Assembly: GCF_947494555.1 (NCBI RefSeq) | Contig: NZ_CANLVF010000002.1 | Span: 868,001 to 932,000 of the forward strand | Direction of reading: 5' to 3' | From: an uncultured Roseibium sp. | GTDB lineage: Bacteria; Pseudomonadota; Alphaproteobacteria; Rhizobiales; Stappiaceae | DNA: 64,000 nucleotides | In this document: piece after piece, positions 45,340 through 54,623 of the stretch | How the letters are laid out: the number at the start of each line of letters is the position of its first letter | Numbering within the stretch: the first letter of the stretch is position 1 | Position numbers and translations under genes: made by a program | The notes under the pieces: model-generated | The model's database searches: none | What the model saw: the letters and a program-made list of their open reading frames with translations, nothing else | Told to the model about the DNA's origin: nothing

Positions 45340-45993
45340 ATGAATTTCCTGGTATTTCTTGGCACGGAACGCGCGAGCACACCGCCGCGACCGCAACGGC
45401 TTGGAGAGCGTGTCGCCGCAGCTTGCCGCCGCAGGCTTGATGCCAATGGCGCGACCCATAGTCTGATAGATCCTCTGGAGATCGATCTTCCCCGACCCTT
45501 CAAGCCCCACTTTTCATTTGCGCGCGGCAAAGCACCGGCTCAGCTTGAGCAGCTCGAAGCCAAAATTGCTTCTGCTGACGGCTATGTGATGGTTAGCCCG
45601 GAATACAATCATTCCATGTCGCCCACCCTTGCGCATTTGCTCAATCATTTCGGCAGCTCGCTGTTCTCTTATAAACCGAGCGCGATCGTGACTTACTCGG
45701 CAGGACAATGGGGTGGCGCAAGGGCGGCCGTGAACATGCGCACCTTTCTTTCCGAACTCGGATGCCTGCCGGTTTCGGCAATGGTGCATGTGCCAAGGGC
45801 GCAAGACGTTTACGACGACAACGGTATCTGTCTCGAAGGCATCGACCAGGAAAGTTGGGATAGTTATCTCGACCGCACGGTCAAGCAGCTGTTTTGGTGG
45901 GCAGAAGCCGCGAGCCGCCAACGCCACTCAGGTGAAACCCACGCACCCGACGCTTTCAGGACGGCGCCATCTCAAAGAAACGCGCCGAAATGA
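45340..45993 (+). CDS. NADPH-dependent FMN reductase
   Basis: A 217-residue flavodoxin-like protein: FLVFLGTERASTPPRPQRLG at the start, SADGYVMVSPEYNHSMSPTLAHLLNHFG (phosphate/isoalloxazine region) and YSAGQWGGARAAVNMRTFLSELG, as in NADPH-dependent FMN reductases and quinone/azo reductases. ATG 45340 is preceded by a GAGG-containing stretch; open frame reaches 45238 without a better site. It stands alone. A role in quinone or chromate detoxification is typical of relatives but not proven here. Confidence 0.88.
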   Translation: MNFLVFLGTERASTPPRPQRLGERVAAACRRRLDANGATHSLIDPLEIDLPRPFKPHFSFARGKAPAQLEQLEAKIASADGYVMVSPEYNHSMSPTLAHLLNHFGSSLFSYKPSAIVTYSAGQWGGARAAVNMRTFLSELGCLPVSAMVHVPRAQDVYDDNGICLEGIDQESWDSYLDRTVKQLFWWAEAASRQRHSGETHAPDAFRTAPSQRNAPK

Positions 45994-46233
45994 GAACGGA
46001 CCGTTTCGACTGAGAGATTATGCCTTGTGGCCTCAAGACTGGCGACCAGCAGGTCCAAAAGCAACCGTTCCAGAGACACCACCAATCGGGCCATTTACCC
46101 CTGCCCGGTTTCTCAAAAGCACGTGATTGACCATTTCCCCTTCCTATTTCTTGTTCATCGTTATATTCTATTAACCAATTTCGCCGCACCAGATGGCAGG
46201 TTCATTCGGAAAGCTGGCCCACAGGATTTTAAG

Positions 46234-46452
46234 ATGTTGCTTCTTATAGGTTTCGGGATTTTTGTTTACCTGGCCGTAGCTTTGGCGTTCTTCACACTGA
46301 GTGCCATGGAATTGGCAGAAACCGGACGCGCCGCGCCGGCCTCACTCTCGGTCGCCCTGATTACGGCCGTCTTCTGGCCCCTAACGGTGTCGCTGATGTC
46401 GGCCTTCGTATTCTTTCAAAATGCGCGTCACTCGGGCCGGACTCAGTCCTGA
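46234..46452 (+). CDS. Small membrane protein of unknown function
   Basis: A 72-residue protein with two hydrophobic helices (about 2-24 and 37-60) joined by a short Ala/Glu/Gly loop. I do not recognise a family. The frame is open to 46027, but ATG 46234 has AGGA seven bases upstream and begins the first helix. It has no clear operon partner. Confidence 0.5.
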   Translation: MLLLIGFGIFVYLAVALAFFTLSAMELAETGRAAPASLSVALITAVFWPLTVSLMSAFVFFQNARHSGRTQS

Positions 46453-46980
46453 AGAGTTCTAACCCCAAGCGATAGACCCAGCCCAGACAACGCTGATACC
46501 CAAAAAGGCTGCAATTGTGATTAGGTTTTGTGCGCAAAGAAGACGTTGCGAGGCGCACAACCATTCCCGGACGGTGATTTGCGCTGGCATATGAGAGAAC
46601 GCTTCTTTCGCCGGCAGCCCGCTTGAGCAACGCAATTCTGATAGTGAACCGAGCCGGTTTTCTGCAGTGCGAGGTATGCTGCAACGCAAACCGGCGACGT
46701 GTATCCCGGTTGCATCAACTGATTGAAAGGCTGCCTGCAGCATGAGGGTGTGGAGAAACCCGGACAATTTTGACAGGGGTGGTTATTTGTTTAATACAAA
46801 CAAGGCCGTGGCAATCGCCGCCTGAAAATTAAGCATTTCACCACGCAAATTGTTCAGTTTTCTGAAAAAATCCGTTTGACTTTACCTCCTTTTTTTGGTT
46901 TACATCGGGTTAATGCGGTATATGAGGTTTGCTGCCCTGCAGCGGGAACACACTTTATTGTAGTGAAAGGGTTGTATAGA
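46453..46980. other. Intergenic region upstream of the VPLPA-CTERM gene
   Basis: A 528-nt gap. I reject a minus-strand frame at 46459-46767 (no signal, no motif). A possible -35 TTGACT at about 46876 lies about 105 nt before the start; the start itself is preceded by AAAGGG. Confidence 0.5.
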
Positions 46981-47523
46981 ATGAACGTATTTCGAACTCT
47001 GAAAATGGCGGCAATTGCAGCTGTTGCAGGCGTTGCGATGCTCGGTGCTACTGTCACCGCAAATGCGATGCCGATTGTCGGCACGATTTCGATCTTTGGC
47101 TTCGTCAATGATCCGTCTGACACGACCGGTATCGACTTCATCGGTGACGGCACGGTGCTTGGCGCTACGGGATCCTTCTCTGGTCTCGTTGGTGCAACTG
47201 CCACCCTGACCGACGTTGACTTCTCTTCCTTGCCGGGAACGGTTTGGACAGCTGGTGCATTCAGCTTCACGCTCGAATCAATCATCGGTGCGATCGAGAG
47301 TGCTTCTGATGGTATCTCCTTCGATGCGATGGGCACACTTAGTGCAGCTGGCTTCGACGACACCTCAGGCATCTTCTCGTTCTCAAGTAACGAGATCGGT
47401 TCCACGGGTCAGGGTACCTTCTCTGCAGCAACTGCTGTTCCGCTTCCGGCTTCCGTGCTTCTGCTCGGTGGTGCGCTCATCGGCGCTGGCGCGATCTCGC
47501 GTCGTCGCAAGAACGCTGCCTAA
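46981..47523 (+). CDS. VPLPA-CTERM sorting domain protein
   Basis: A 180-residue secreted protein. It has a signal peptide (MNVFRTLKMAAIAAVAG..., cut near ANA-MPI), a low-complexity Gly/Ser/Thr/Asp-rich mature part with no cysteine, and a C-terminal tripartite sorting signal: VPLPA (residues about 153-157), a hydrophobic helix and the basic tail SRRRKNAA. This is the VPLPA-CTERM class processed by exosortase D, which is encoded 10 kb to the right (57512-59122). ATG 46981 is used; open frame extends to 46876 without a signal peptide. A terminator follows. It is probably a surface or matrix protein. Confidence 0.92.
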   Translation: MNVFRTLKMAAIAAVAGVAMLGATVTANAMPIVGTISIFGFVNDPSDTTGIDFIGDGTVLGATGSFSGLVGATATLTDVDFSSLPGTVWTAGAFSFTLESIIGAIESASDGISFDAMGTLSAAGFDDTSGIFSFSSNEIGSTGQGTFSAATAVPLPASVLLLGGALIGAGAISRRRKNAA

Positions 47524-47582
47524 GCTGGGGCATCTACCTCGGTCCTAGGCTAGTCCGGATCGGGAGCTAGAACTAAAAATTG

Positions 47583-47619
47583 AATGGGGGATCGTTCGAG
47601 TATTGAATGATCCCCCATT
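47583..47619 (+). terminator. Intrinsic terminator after the VPLPA-CTERM gene
   Basis: AATGGGGGATC (47583-47593) pairs with GATCCCCCATT (47609-47619), loop of 15 nt, followed by TTCTGTTTG. Confidence 0.75.
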
Positions 47620-47773
47620 TTCTGTTTGTCTAAGGGTCAGTCAGGGAACGGGATTTTAGTCCCCTCATCACTTTAACCCTGACTCAAATTTTACAAATTG
47701 GTTACTCGAACTTTAATGCTTGTCCCCCTATTTTGGGGATAGAAGATTTTTGAAATTTGCAGGAGTTTGTGCG

Positions 47774-50218
47774 ATGCCCCTGTCGCCGCGGTTTAAGCAG
47801 GTTGGCGCTTACGTTGTGCTTTCGCTAAGTGTTTTGGTTCTGGCGGGTTGCAGCTCATCAGAGGAACGGGCTGAAGAGCACTACAAACGGGGGCTGGAAC
47901 TCGTCGAGGAAGGCGAGCTCACCAAAGCCAGCCTGGAGTTTCGTAATGCTCTCAAACTCGATTCCGAACACATTGATGCACTTTTTGCGTTCGGCGAGTT
48001 GCAGGAACGTCAAGGTGAATTCCAGTCAGCATATGGCGTCTACAACGGCGTTGCGGAGCAGGATGCCACGCACCTGCCCTCGCGACTGAAGCTTATGTAT
48101 ATGTTGCTGACCGCTAACCAGGTCGAGCAGGCCCAGAAATACCTGGACCAGGCGATCGAACTCTCCCCCAACGATCCGAAGGTGCTCGTTGCCAAGGCAA
48201 CGCTGCAGCTCAGAAACGGCGAGCGCGAAGAAGCTGAGAAATCGGCGCAGGATGCTTTCAAGGCCGACCCTGAACTGACAGACGCACTCGTCGTGCTTGC
48301 CTCGGCTCGCATGGCTGCTGCCGACCCGGTTGGCGCACTCGGGTATCTCAACCAGGCTCCCGACAGCGCTGCAAAAGACGTCGGACTTCAGGTACTCAAA
48401 CTGTCTGTCCTGGAAGCACTTAATGATGAGGAAGGGATCGAGAAGCTCTTTGGCGAACTTGTCGAGCTGTTCCCTGAAACACCTCAGTTCAGCCAGGCAT
48501 GGGTGCGCTGGTATCTGGCGAACGGACGCAAGGACGACGCCGAACGCGTCATAAGACAATTCGCCGCCGACAGGCCGGCAGAAGACGACGCGCAACTGGC
48601 GCTTGTTTCCTTTGTCATTGCACAAAAAGGCCAACAGGAAGCACGCCAGGAACTTGAGAACATCATCAAGACACGTAACGAGCAAGGTGGCGACGCCTTC
48701 CCGCTGCGTATTGCACTGGGTGAATTGCTGTTCAGATCCAACCAGCACTCCGACGCCATTGATTCGCTGCAAGCGGTCGTCTCTGAAACGAGCGACGAGG
48801 GTCAGAAAAATCAGGCCAGGATCATGCTGGCAACAATCCTCGGCCAGACGGGGGATATGGCTCAGGCGGAAACTCTGGTCAATCAAGTCCTTGAAGACGA
48901 TGCCAAAAACGTCGATGCCCTGCGTCTTCGCTCGAATATCAAGATCTCGCGAAACGACAATGCGGGCGCGGTCGATGATATCCTCGTTGCGCTAAACGAA
49001 GCACCAGAAAATGCGCGGCTGAGGACACTGCTCGCAAGCGCATACGAGCGTGACGGTTCTTCCGTTCTTGCCGAAGAACAATTCGCTCGTGCCCTCGCGC
49101 TGGATAACAATTCACCCGAAGTCGGTCTGCCGATGGTTCGGTTCCTGCTCCGCCACGGCAAAGGAGAGCAGGCAGAGCGCGTGCTGGACTCGGTCAGGGA
49201 ACGCAATCCGTCGAATCGCGAGGTTCTGACCCTGCTTGCCCAGCAACGGCTGGCGCGGCGCGACTGGGTCGGCGCTCAGGAAATATCGGATACACTTCGG
49301 AAAATCGACGCCGGAGATACTGAGACAGCTGACAAGATCGCAGCGGCGGCGCTCGGTGGCCTGGACAGGCACGAAGAAAGCATCGCCTTGTTGCAAAGCT
49401 CTGCGACCGTTGCCGGCGACGAGCAGGCGCTGCTTCCAGACCTTATTCGTGCCTATGTGCAGGCAGGACGCCAGGATACCGCCATTTCGCATCTGTTGAC
49501 GGTACTTGACGAAACGCCGGACAACACTCTGGCGCGGATCCTCCTTGGCTCGGTCTATTTGTCGCAAAACAAGGTGGCCGAGGCTGAAGAAACCTTCAAA
49601 ACGGCCACCGAAAATCCTGACAGTGTTTTGGGAGACACTTCGCTTGCGCAGTTCTATTCCGCGACGAACAGGCTGGAGGAAGCCGAGGCCGCAATCCGTG
49701 CAGGGCTGTCAAAGGCCGAGGACAACGCGGCACTGCGCCTGATGCTGACAACCGTCCTTCAGCAGACACAACGGTTCGACGAGGCAATCGAACAGTACGA
49801 AATCCTGTTTGCATCCGATCCTGAATCCACGATCGTCGCGAACGACCTTGCCAGCCTTCTTTCCGAGCGTCGCGGCGATCCCGCTTCACTGGAACGTGCC
49901 TTCGAAATCGCACAGCGGTTCCGCACGTCCGAAGTGCCTCAGTATCTCGACACCCTGGGATGGATCTACTATCTCAGGGGCGAGCACTCGTCCGCGCTTC
50001 CACTGCTGCGAAATGCATCTCAGAGCTTGCCAAATCTCGGGCTTGCCCAGTTTCACTACGGAATGGCGCTGGCAGCGCTCGACCAGAAGGAGCAAGCCAT
50101 TACATCTCTGGAAAAGGCACTCAGTCTTAAGTCCTATATGACAGAAGAAGACATGGAGTTGGCCCGCGCTACAGTGGAAAGACTTGAAAATCTGGCAACG
50201 CAGACGCAGTCAAACTGA
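47774..50218 (+). CDS. TPR-repeat lipoprotein (PrsT-like, exosortase-associated)
   Basis: An 814-residue lipoprotein: signal peptide with lipobox LVLAGC (lipidated Cys26), then many tetratricopeptide repeats over nearly the whole length (for example AEEHYKRGLELVEEGELTKASLEFRNALKLD near 33-63). The size and layout match the PrsT family found with PEP-CTERM/exosortase exopolysaccharide loci, where it is thought to help polymer export or assembly in the periplasm. ATG 47774 follows AGGAG; open frame to 47720 is less likely. The chain-length gene follows after 53 nt. Confidence 0.9.
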   Translation: MPLSPRFKQVGAYVVLSLSVLVLAGCSSSEERAEEHYKRGLELVEEGELTKASLEFRNALKLDSEHIDALFAFGELQERQGEFQSAYGVYNGVAEQDATHLPSRLKLMYMLLTANQVEQAQKYLDQAIELSPNDPKVLVAKATLQLRNGEREEAEKSAQDAFKADPELTDALVVLASARMAAADPVGALGYLNQAPDSAAKDVGLQVLKLSVLEALNDEEGIEKLFGELVELFPETPQFSQAWVRWYLANGRKDDAERVIRQFAADRPAEDDAQLALVSFVIAQKGQQEARQELENIIKTRNEQGGDAFPLRIALGELLFRSNQHSDAIDSLQAVVSETSDEGQKNQARIMLATILGQTGDMAQAETLVNQVLEDDAKNVDALRLRSNIKISRNDNAGAVDDILVALNEAPENARLRTLLASAYERDGSSVLAEEQFARALALDNNSPEVGLPMVRFLLRHGKGEQAERVLDSVRERNPSNREVLTLLAQQRLARRDWVGAQEISDTLRKIDAGDTETADKIAAAALGGLDRHEESIALLQSSATVAGDEQALLPDLIRAYVQAGRQDTAISHLLTVLDETPDNTLARILLGSVYLSQNKVAEAEETFKTATENPDSVLGDTSLAQFYSATNRLEEAEAAIRAGLSKAEDNAALRLMLTTVLQQTQRFDEAIEQYEILFASDPESTIVANDLASLLSERRGDPASLERAFEIAQRFRTSEVPQYLDTLGWIYYLRGEHSSALPLLRNASQSLPNLGLAQFHYGMALAALDQKEQAITSLEKALSLKSYMTEEDMELARATVERLENLATQTQSN

Positions 50219-50271
50219 GATAGGGAAGCCCCCCTCCCCGTCTCTCACTCAGTCGCAAACGGTTTGAATTG

Positions 50272-51828
50272 ATGGAACAGAGTTTTGACCTTGGAATGAT
50301 ATGGGCGATCGTCAAGCGGCGGTATTTATACTTCGTCCTGCCGTTTGTCGTGATTTTCGCTGCCGCAGTTTTTGTTGCCTACTCACTGCCCCGAAGCTAT
50401 GAGGCAAAGGCAACAATCCTGATCGAATCTCAACGTATTCCGCGGGAGTTGGCTTCAGCGACGGTCACAGCAAGCCCAAGCGAACGCATCAAGGTCATCG
50501 AGCAGCGCCTGCTTGCGCGCGACAACCTTCTGGAAATTGCGGGTAAATTCACCCTATATCAGGGTCAAAAGGACGGTGCCCTTTCACCGACCGAAATTGT
50601 CGAAGAAATGCGGAGCTCCATCCGCATCAAACAAATCGGCGTCGCCACCTCCGCGCGGAATACCCAGGTCATCGGCTTCGACGTGGCCTTCCAGTATTCT
50701 AATGCCACTATGGCGGCGCGCGTGGCCAACGAACTGGTCACTTCAATCCTGTCTCAGAACCTGGAAACGCGTCTCAGCAGAGCCGCAGAGACAAGCGAGT
50801 TCTTCCAGCAGCAGCTTCGAACCCTGGATGGCGAATTGCTCGCGCTGGAAAACAAAATCGCCGGTTTCAAGCGAGACAATGAAGAATCTCTGCCGGAAAC
50901 TCTTCCGATCCGGCGCGAAAAACTCACGGAATTGAACGCAAACGTTGACGTGATAACCCAACGGCTCAAACTCGCCAGACAGGCAGACCTCGGCACCGGG
51001 GCAAACGAAGATGCAGGGGCTCAACAACTTGCTTTTCGTCTTCAATCCCAGGAACTGAACTACGAAGCCTTCGTGGAACGGCGGGAACTGCTGACACCTC
51101 TTCTGGAGAAAGGCTTCGTTTCTCAGAGAACGATGGACGATCTGGACAGGCAGATTGCGCAAGCGGAAATCGATATTGCGGCAACCAAATCCCAGATGGC
51201 CCAGGAAGGCTTCACAGCTGATCCCGACACCAGGATCAAGCTGCTTGAAGCACAGAAGCTGGAGTTTGAACGCAGAGCTGATGAGCTCAAATCAAGCATC
51301 TCCAAAACCCCGAGCATCGAAGTCGAACTGGCTGCCATGATGCGCGATTATCAAAATCTGCGCGACGAGTACAGCCAGACCAAAGCGAAACTCACGGATG
51401 CGGAAATTGGTGAAAGACTTGAGCAGGACCGGCAGGCAGAACGCTTTGAGGTTCTTGAACAGGCAACCATACCGGAAGCACCCACTGCACCCAATCGCAT
51501 CCAGATTGTTGCAGCCGGAGGCGGTGGCGCCATGGCCGTCGGACTGGGCCTTGCCATATTGCTTGAATTTCTGGACAACAGTATCCGCACAGCGCGCGAT
51601 CTGGAGCGGCGTTTGAAGGTCCGTCCGATCGCCGTCATTCCCTATGTCACGACAAGACGGGAAAGAGTGGGGCGGATTACTCGGCGCTTGTTAATTTTTT
51701 GCGCTGGTATTCTTGGTATTCTCGCCGTGCTCGCGGTTGCGCATCTCTACGTTTTGCCGCTGGACCTGCTTGGCGAACGGGTGTGGCAAAAGCTAGAACC
51801 CATGCTTGCAATCTTTGTTTCGCTTTAA
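50272..51828 (+). CDS. Polysaccharide chain-length determinant (Wzz/GumC family)
   Basis: A 518-residue membrane protein. A Wzz domain with first helix at about 20-42 is followed by a long periplasmic coiled coil (residues about 150-400, rich in LDRQIAQAEIDIAATKSQM-like heptads), a second helix at about 408-432 (GGGGAMAVGLGLAILLEF) and a third near 470-495. It sets polymer length. It lacks a kinase domain; that activity is encoded separately by the next gene. ATG 50272 directly follows an in-frame TTG; no strong ribosome site. Such proteins are called XrtA-system chain-length determinants when near exosortases. Confidence 0.9.
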   Translation: MEQSFDLGMIWAIVKRRYLYFVLPFVVIFAAAVFVAYSLPRSYEAKATILIESQRIPRELASATVTASPSERIKVIEQRLLARDNLLEIAGKFTLYQGQKDGALSPTEIVEEMRSSIRIKQIGVATSARNTQVIGFDVAFQYSNATMAARVANELVTSILSQNLETRLSRAAETSEFFQQQLRTLDGELLALENKIAGFKRDNEESLPETLPIRREKLTELNANVDVITQRLKLARQADLGTGANEDAGAQQLAFRLQSQELNYEAFVERRELLTPLLEKGFVSQRTMDDLDRQIAQAEIDIAATKSQMAQEGFTADPDTRIKLLEAQKLEFERRADELKSSISKTPSIEVELAAMMRDYQNLRDEYSQTKAKLTDAEIGERLEQDRQAERFEVLEQATIPEAPTAPNRIQIVAAGGGGAMAVGLGLAILLEFLDNSIRTARDLERRLKVRPIAVIPYVTTRRERVGRITRRLLIFCAGILGILAVLAVAHLYVLPLDLLGERVWQKLEPMLAIFVSL

Positions 51829-51858
51829 GCGCATTTAACATCAAATCGGAGAAACTGC

Positions 51859-52692
51859 GTGGAACACATTAAGAGCGCGCTCAAAAAGGCGGGTGTATTG
51901 GATGAAACCAATGCGCCTGCAGCGCCTGTTTCCAATGCGGAAATCAAGCCACCCATCAAGAAAGTCGAAATAGCAGCCAAATCCAGTGACCTGGAGGTTC
52001 CTGAACTTCGGAAAATCGAAATAGACCCGAAGCATCTGGAACGCCGACGCATTGTGTCCAAATCGATGGACGATCCGAATTACATTGCTTTCAATCTGCT
52101 GCGCACACGCATCCGCCAGGCAATGTCCGACAATAACTGGAAGTCTCTGGCGATCACATCGCCGACACCTGGATGCGGCAAGACGATGGTGACGCTGAAC
52201 CTCGCTTTCAGCCTGTCCAGGAACCCGGGTTTGCGTACAGTGGTTGTTGACCTCGACCTCAGGCGGCCTTCGGTAGCGCCAACACTCAATATCGAGCCCG
52301 ACCGGTCAATTGCACAATTCCTGTTGGGAAAAGCGGAAGCCAAGGACTGCTTCGTTCAAGTGGACCCCAACCTGGTTCTGGGTCTGAACAGCGGACACAC
52401 GCCGGCATCCTCGGAATTGCTCCAGGCGCCGAAGATGCTGGAGCTGTTTGAGTTCATTGAAACGACCCTCTCACCCGAAATCATCCTCTTCGATCTGCCG
52501 CCAATGCGTAGCAGCGACGACGCCCTTGGATTTCTTCCGCGCATTGACACGTCATTGCTCGTGGTTGCTTCCGGTACCTCTACCACTGCCGAGGTGGACG
52601 AGTGCGAACTCCATATTAGCGAACTCGACAAGCTGCTCGGAATTGTTCTGAACAAGTGCGAAGACACCCAGAGTGAGGATTACTATTATTAG
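51859..52692 (+). CDS. Tyrosine autokinase (BY-kinase, CpsD/CapB-like)
   Basis: A 277-residue P-loop kinase. Walker A is TPGCGKTM near residues 104-111, Walker A-prime VVVDLDLRRPS near 129-139, and Walker B ILFDLPPM. The C-terminus ends in EDYYY, a short tyrosine cluster for autophosphorylation. It partners with the chain-length protein upstream, which supplies the activating cytosolic tail, and controls polymer export. GTG 51859 is the start, with GGAGAA upstream. Confidence 0.9.
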   Translation: MEHIKSALKKAGVLDETNAPAAPVSNAEIKPPIKKVEIAAKSSDLEVPELRKIEIDPKHLERRRIVSKSMDDPNYIAFNLLRTRIRQAMSDNNWKSLAITSPTPGCGKTMVTLNLAFSLSRNPGLRTVVVDLDLRRPSVAPTLNIEPDRSIAQFLLGKAEAKDCFVQVDPNLVLGLNSGHTPASSELLQAPKMLELFEFIETTLSPEIILFDLPPMRSSDDALGFLPRIDTSLLVVASGTSTTAEVDECELHISELDKLLGIVLNKCEDTQSEDYYY

Positions 52693-53278
52693 ACAAGCGG
52701 GCGCTTGACAGCCGTCGTCGACTTCACAAGCAGCCGCGCAGATCCGAAAAATATTGCTTTTGCAGGCTCAACTCCGTCGCACACCAAATTCGATAACTCT
52801 GAAGGCCGTATTTCGCTGACTTCAGTTCATTTTGAAATCAATGTTGGAGGCCTTGTATTTTTAAACCTTCGCAACAAAAATGGAAGTAAAGACACTTAGT
52901 TTTGCAGCTATGCATATTTTTTAGACTATTACCGAAATCAAAACTGCGTTATAGTGCGTTGAATTCAAATTTTTTCTAAGTTTAGACCAACGTAGTGCTC
53001 AACAGTTTTCAGATACAAAGAAATCGCTGCTATTTTGCCGCAATCTAAACTTATATACGTTAACAGTTGAATATTTCAGGCATTGCCTGCCCTGCGTTGC
53101 AGGCATGTTTGATTTGTCGTTCAACGATGTGCACGCGGCACGTGGTTACGGATTTACCTTTTTTGGAGTAAACTCTTGAAAACGTACCGCAAACTTGCTT
53201 AGTGAAAAACAAAATGAAACGGTAGAAGTAGTTTCAACTCGTTTGTTCGATTTGTCGCGATTTTACCGGTTGTAGACA
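52693..53278. other. Long AT-rich intergenic region
   Basis: A 586-nt gap, much more AT-rich than its neighbours. It holds a hairpin TGCCTGC-CCTGCGTT-GCAGGCA at 53084-53105. I reject a 64-codon frame at 52705 (TTG start, no ribosome site). It may carry a regulated promoter for the ATPase gene. Confidence 0.55.
53084..53105. repeat. Hairpin in the AT-rich gap
   Basis: TGCCTGC (53084-53090) and GCAGGCA (53099-53105) with an 8-nt loop, followed by TGTTTGATTTG. It could terminate a transcript running through the gap or mark a small RNA end. Confidence 0.4.
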
Positions 53279-54166
53279 ATGCAACAAGAACCGAAATTTA
53301 GACAATCACGCACCTCGGGGTCGATGATGTACGAGCCGTATTACGGTCTCTTGACGAAGCCATTTGCGCTGGTTCCGGATCCGCGTTTCATTTATTGGGC
53401 GGGTCCGCACAGCATGGCGTTTGCCATGCTGGAATACGGCATCGTCAACCATGCCGGTTTCACGGTGATTACGGGCGAAGTCGGTGCCGGCAAAACGACG
53501 CTTATTCAACACCTCTTGAGCAAATTACCGGGTGATATCCGCGTTGGCCTGCTGGCGAATACAGGCGGTGCCGGAGAACTTCTGCAATGGGTCCTGATGG
53601 CTTTTGACCAGGACTTTGAAAGCGACTCCCACGTCAAGCTCTACAAACAGTTCAGAGACTTTCTGATCGAGCAATACGAACAGGGCCGCCGCACAGTTCT
53701 CATTGTCGACGAGGCGCAGAACCTCGGGTCGGAAGCTCTTGAAGAGCTTCGAATGCTCTCCAACATCAACACCCATGACCGCGAGCTTCTTCAAATCGTT
53801 CTGAGCGGGCAACCGGAACTCAAGACACTTCTTGCAGCTCCGAGCCTGAGGCAATTCGTGCAACGTGTAACCTCCGACTTCCATCTCTCCTTTTTGGAGC
53901 AGCAAGAGGTAGCCGGTTACATTGCGCACCGATTGAAGATCGCCGGTGCGAAACGCTCACTGTTCACACCCGGTGCCTGTGACCTTATTTATTACGCGAC
54001 CCAGGGGACACCGCGCCTGATCAACACCTTGTGCGACACCGCCCTGCTCTACGGATTTGCCACCGAGGCCGACGAAATCACACCGGACATCGTCAAGCGT
54101 GTTCTCGACGACAAGCGCCGCTTTGGCGTGTTTGCGGTTCAACCCGACCTCGCGCTGCCGCAATAG
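53279..54166 (+). CDS. ExeA/GspA-like AAA ATPase, exosortase-associated
   Basis: A 295-residue ATPase with the ExeA-type start YEPYYGLLTKPFALVPDPRF, Walker A GEVGAGKTT (residues about 66-74), Walker B TVLIVDEAQNLG and sensor region QIVLSGQPEL. The family is regularly found in PEP-CTERM/exosortase exopolysaccharide loci; its job there is unknown. ATG 53279 gives the longest form; ATG 53324 or 53327 (MMYEPYYG) would give the usual family N-terminus, and neither has a strong ribosome site. Confidence 0.9.
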   Translation: MQQEPKFRQSRTSGSMMYEPYYGLLTKPFALVPDPRFIYWAGPHSMAFAMLEYGIVNHAGFTVITGEVGAGKTTLIQHLLSKLPGDIRVGLLANTGGAGELLQWVLMAFDQDFESDSHVKLYKQFRDFLIEQYEQGRRTVLIVDEAQNLGSEALEELRMLSNINTHDRELLQIVLSGQPELKTLLAAPSLRQFVQRVTSDFHLSFLEQQEVAGYIAHRLKIAGAKRSLFTPGACDLIYYATQGTPRLINTLCDTALLYGFATEADEITPDIVKRVLDDKRRFGVFAVQPDLALPQ

Positions 54167-54623
54167 CGCGGAGTCTCTTGCCTGTGGTCAAAAGGTCTGG
54201 CTCTTGCCCGTCCTGAGTATCAACAGGTACCGGTTGGCCGATGTATCCGACAGATACTGGATCGGGTCGGCCTCACGCAATGCCTCTGCGCATTGATTGC
54301 ACTGCCCAATTCCTGCGAAACGCGAACAATCCGTTTGAATTCTGCGCAGCGTTCTTCGGCACAAAACAGTCAATCGCAGACTTGATGAGACAAGAGCTCA
54401 CCCAAGGCAACAGAGCTGATTGTCTGCCGGGACACCAAACAAACCATTCTTCCAATTCCCGTTTCACGGTCGCATGTGCATATAAATGCCGACGGACCCG
54501 CTATGGCGATGCAACGGGTACCAAGCCGGTTCGGACGAGACAGTCGGCACGCTGCACGGCGCGTTTGAGCGGCGACGCTCCTCCAGGGAGCGACCCTGCA
54601 TGTTAACGCCCGTATTGGAAGAA
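54167..54623. other. Intergenic region between converging genes
   Basis: A 457-nt gap. A 121-codon frame at 54241-54606 has no motif, signal or ribosome site and is not called. A CGCTCC/GGAGCG hairpin at 54576-54592 may end transcription. Confidence 0.5.

Noticed and set aside
46459..46767. 102-codon minus-strand frame
   Set aside because: No signal peptide, family motif or credible ribosome site; only a short hydrophobic end.
52705..52899. 64-codon frame after the BY-kinase
   Set aside because: TTG start without ribosome site in AT-rich DNA, no recognisable feature.
54241..54606. 121-codon plus-strand frame between ATPase and acyltransferase genes
   Set aside because: No ribosome site and erratic composition; could at most be a decayed gene, which I cannot support.
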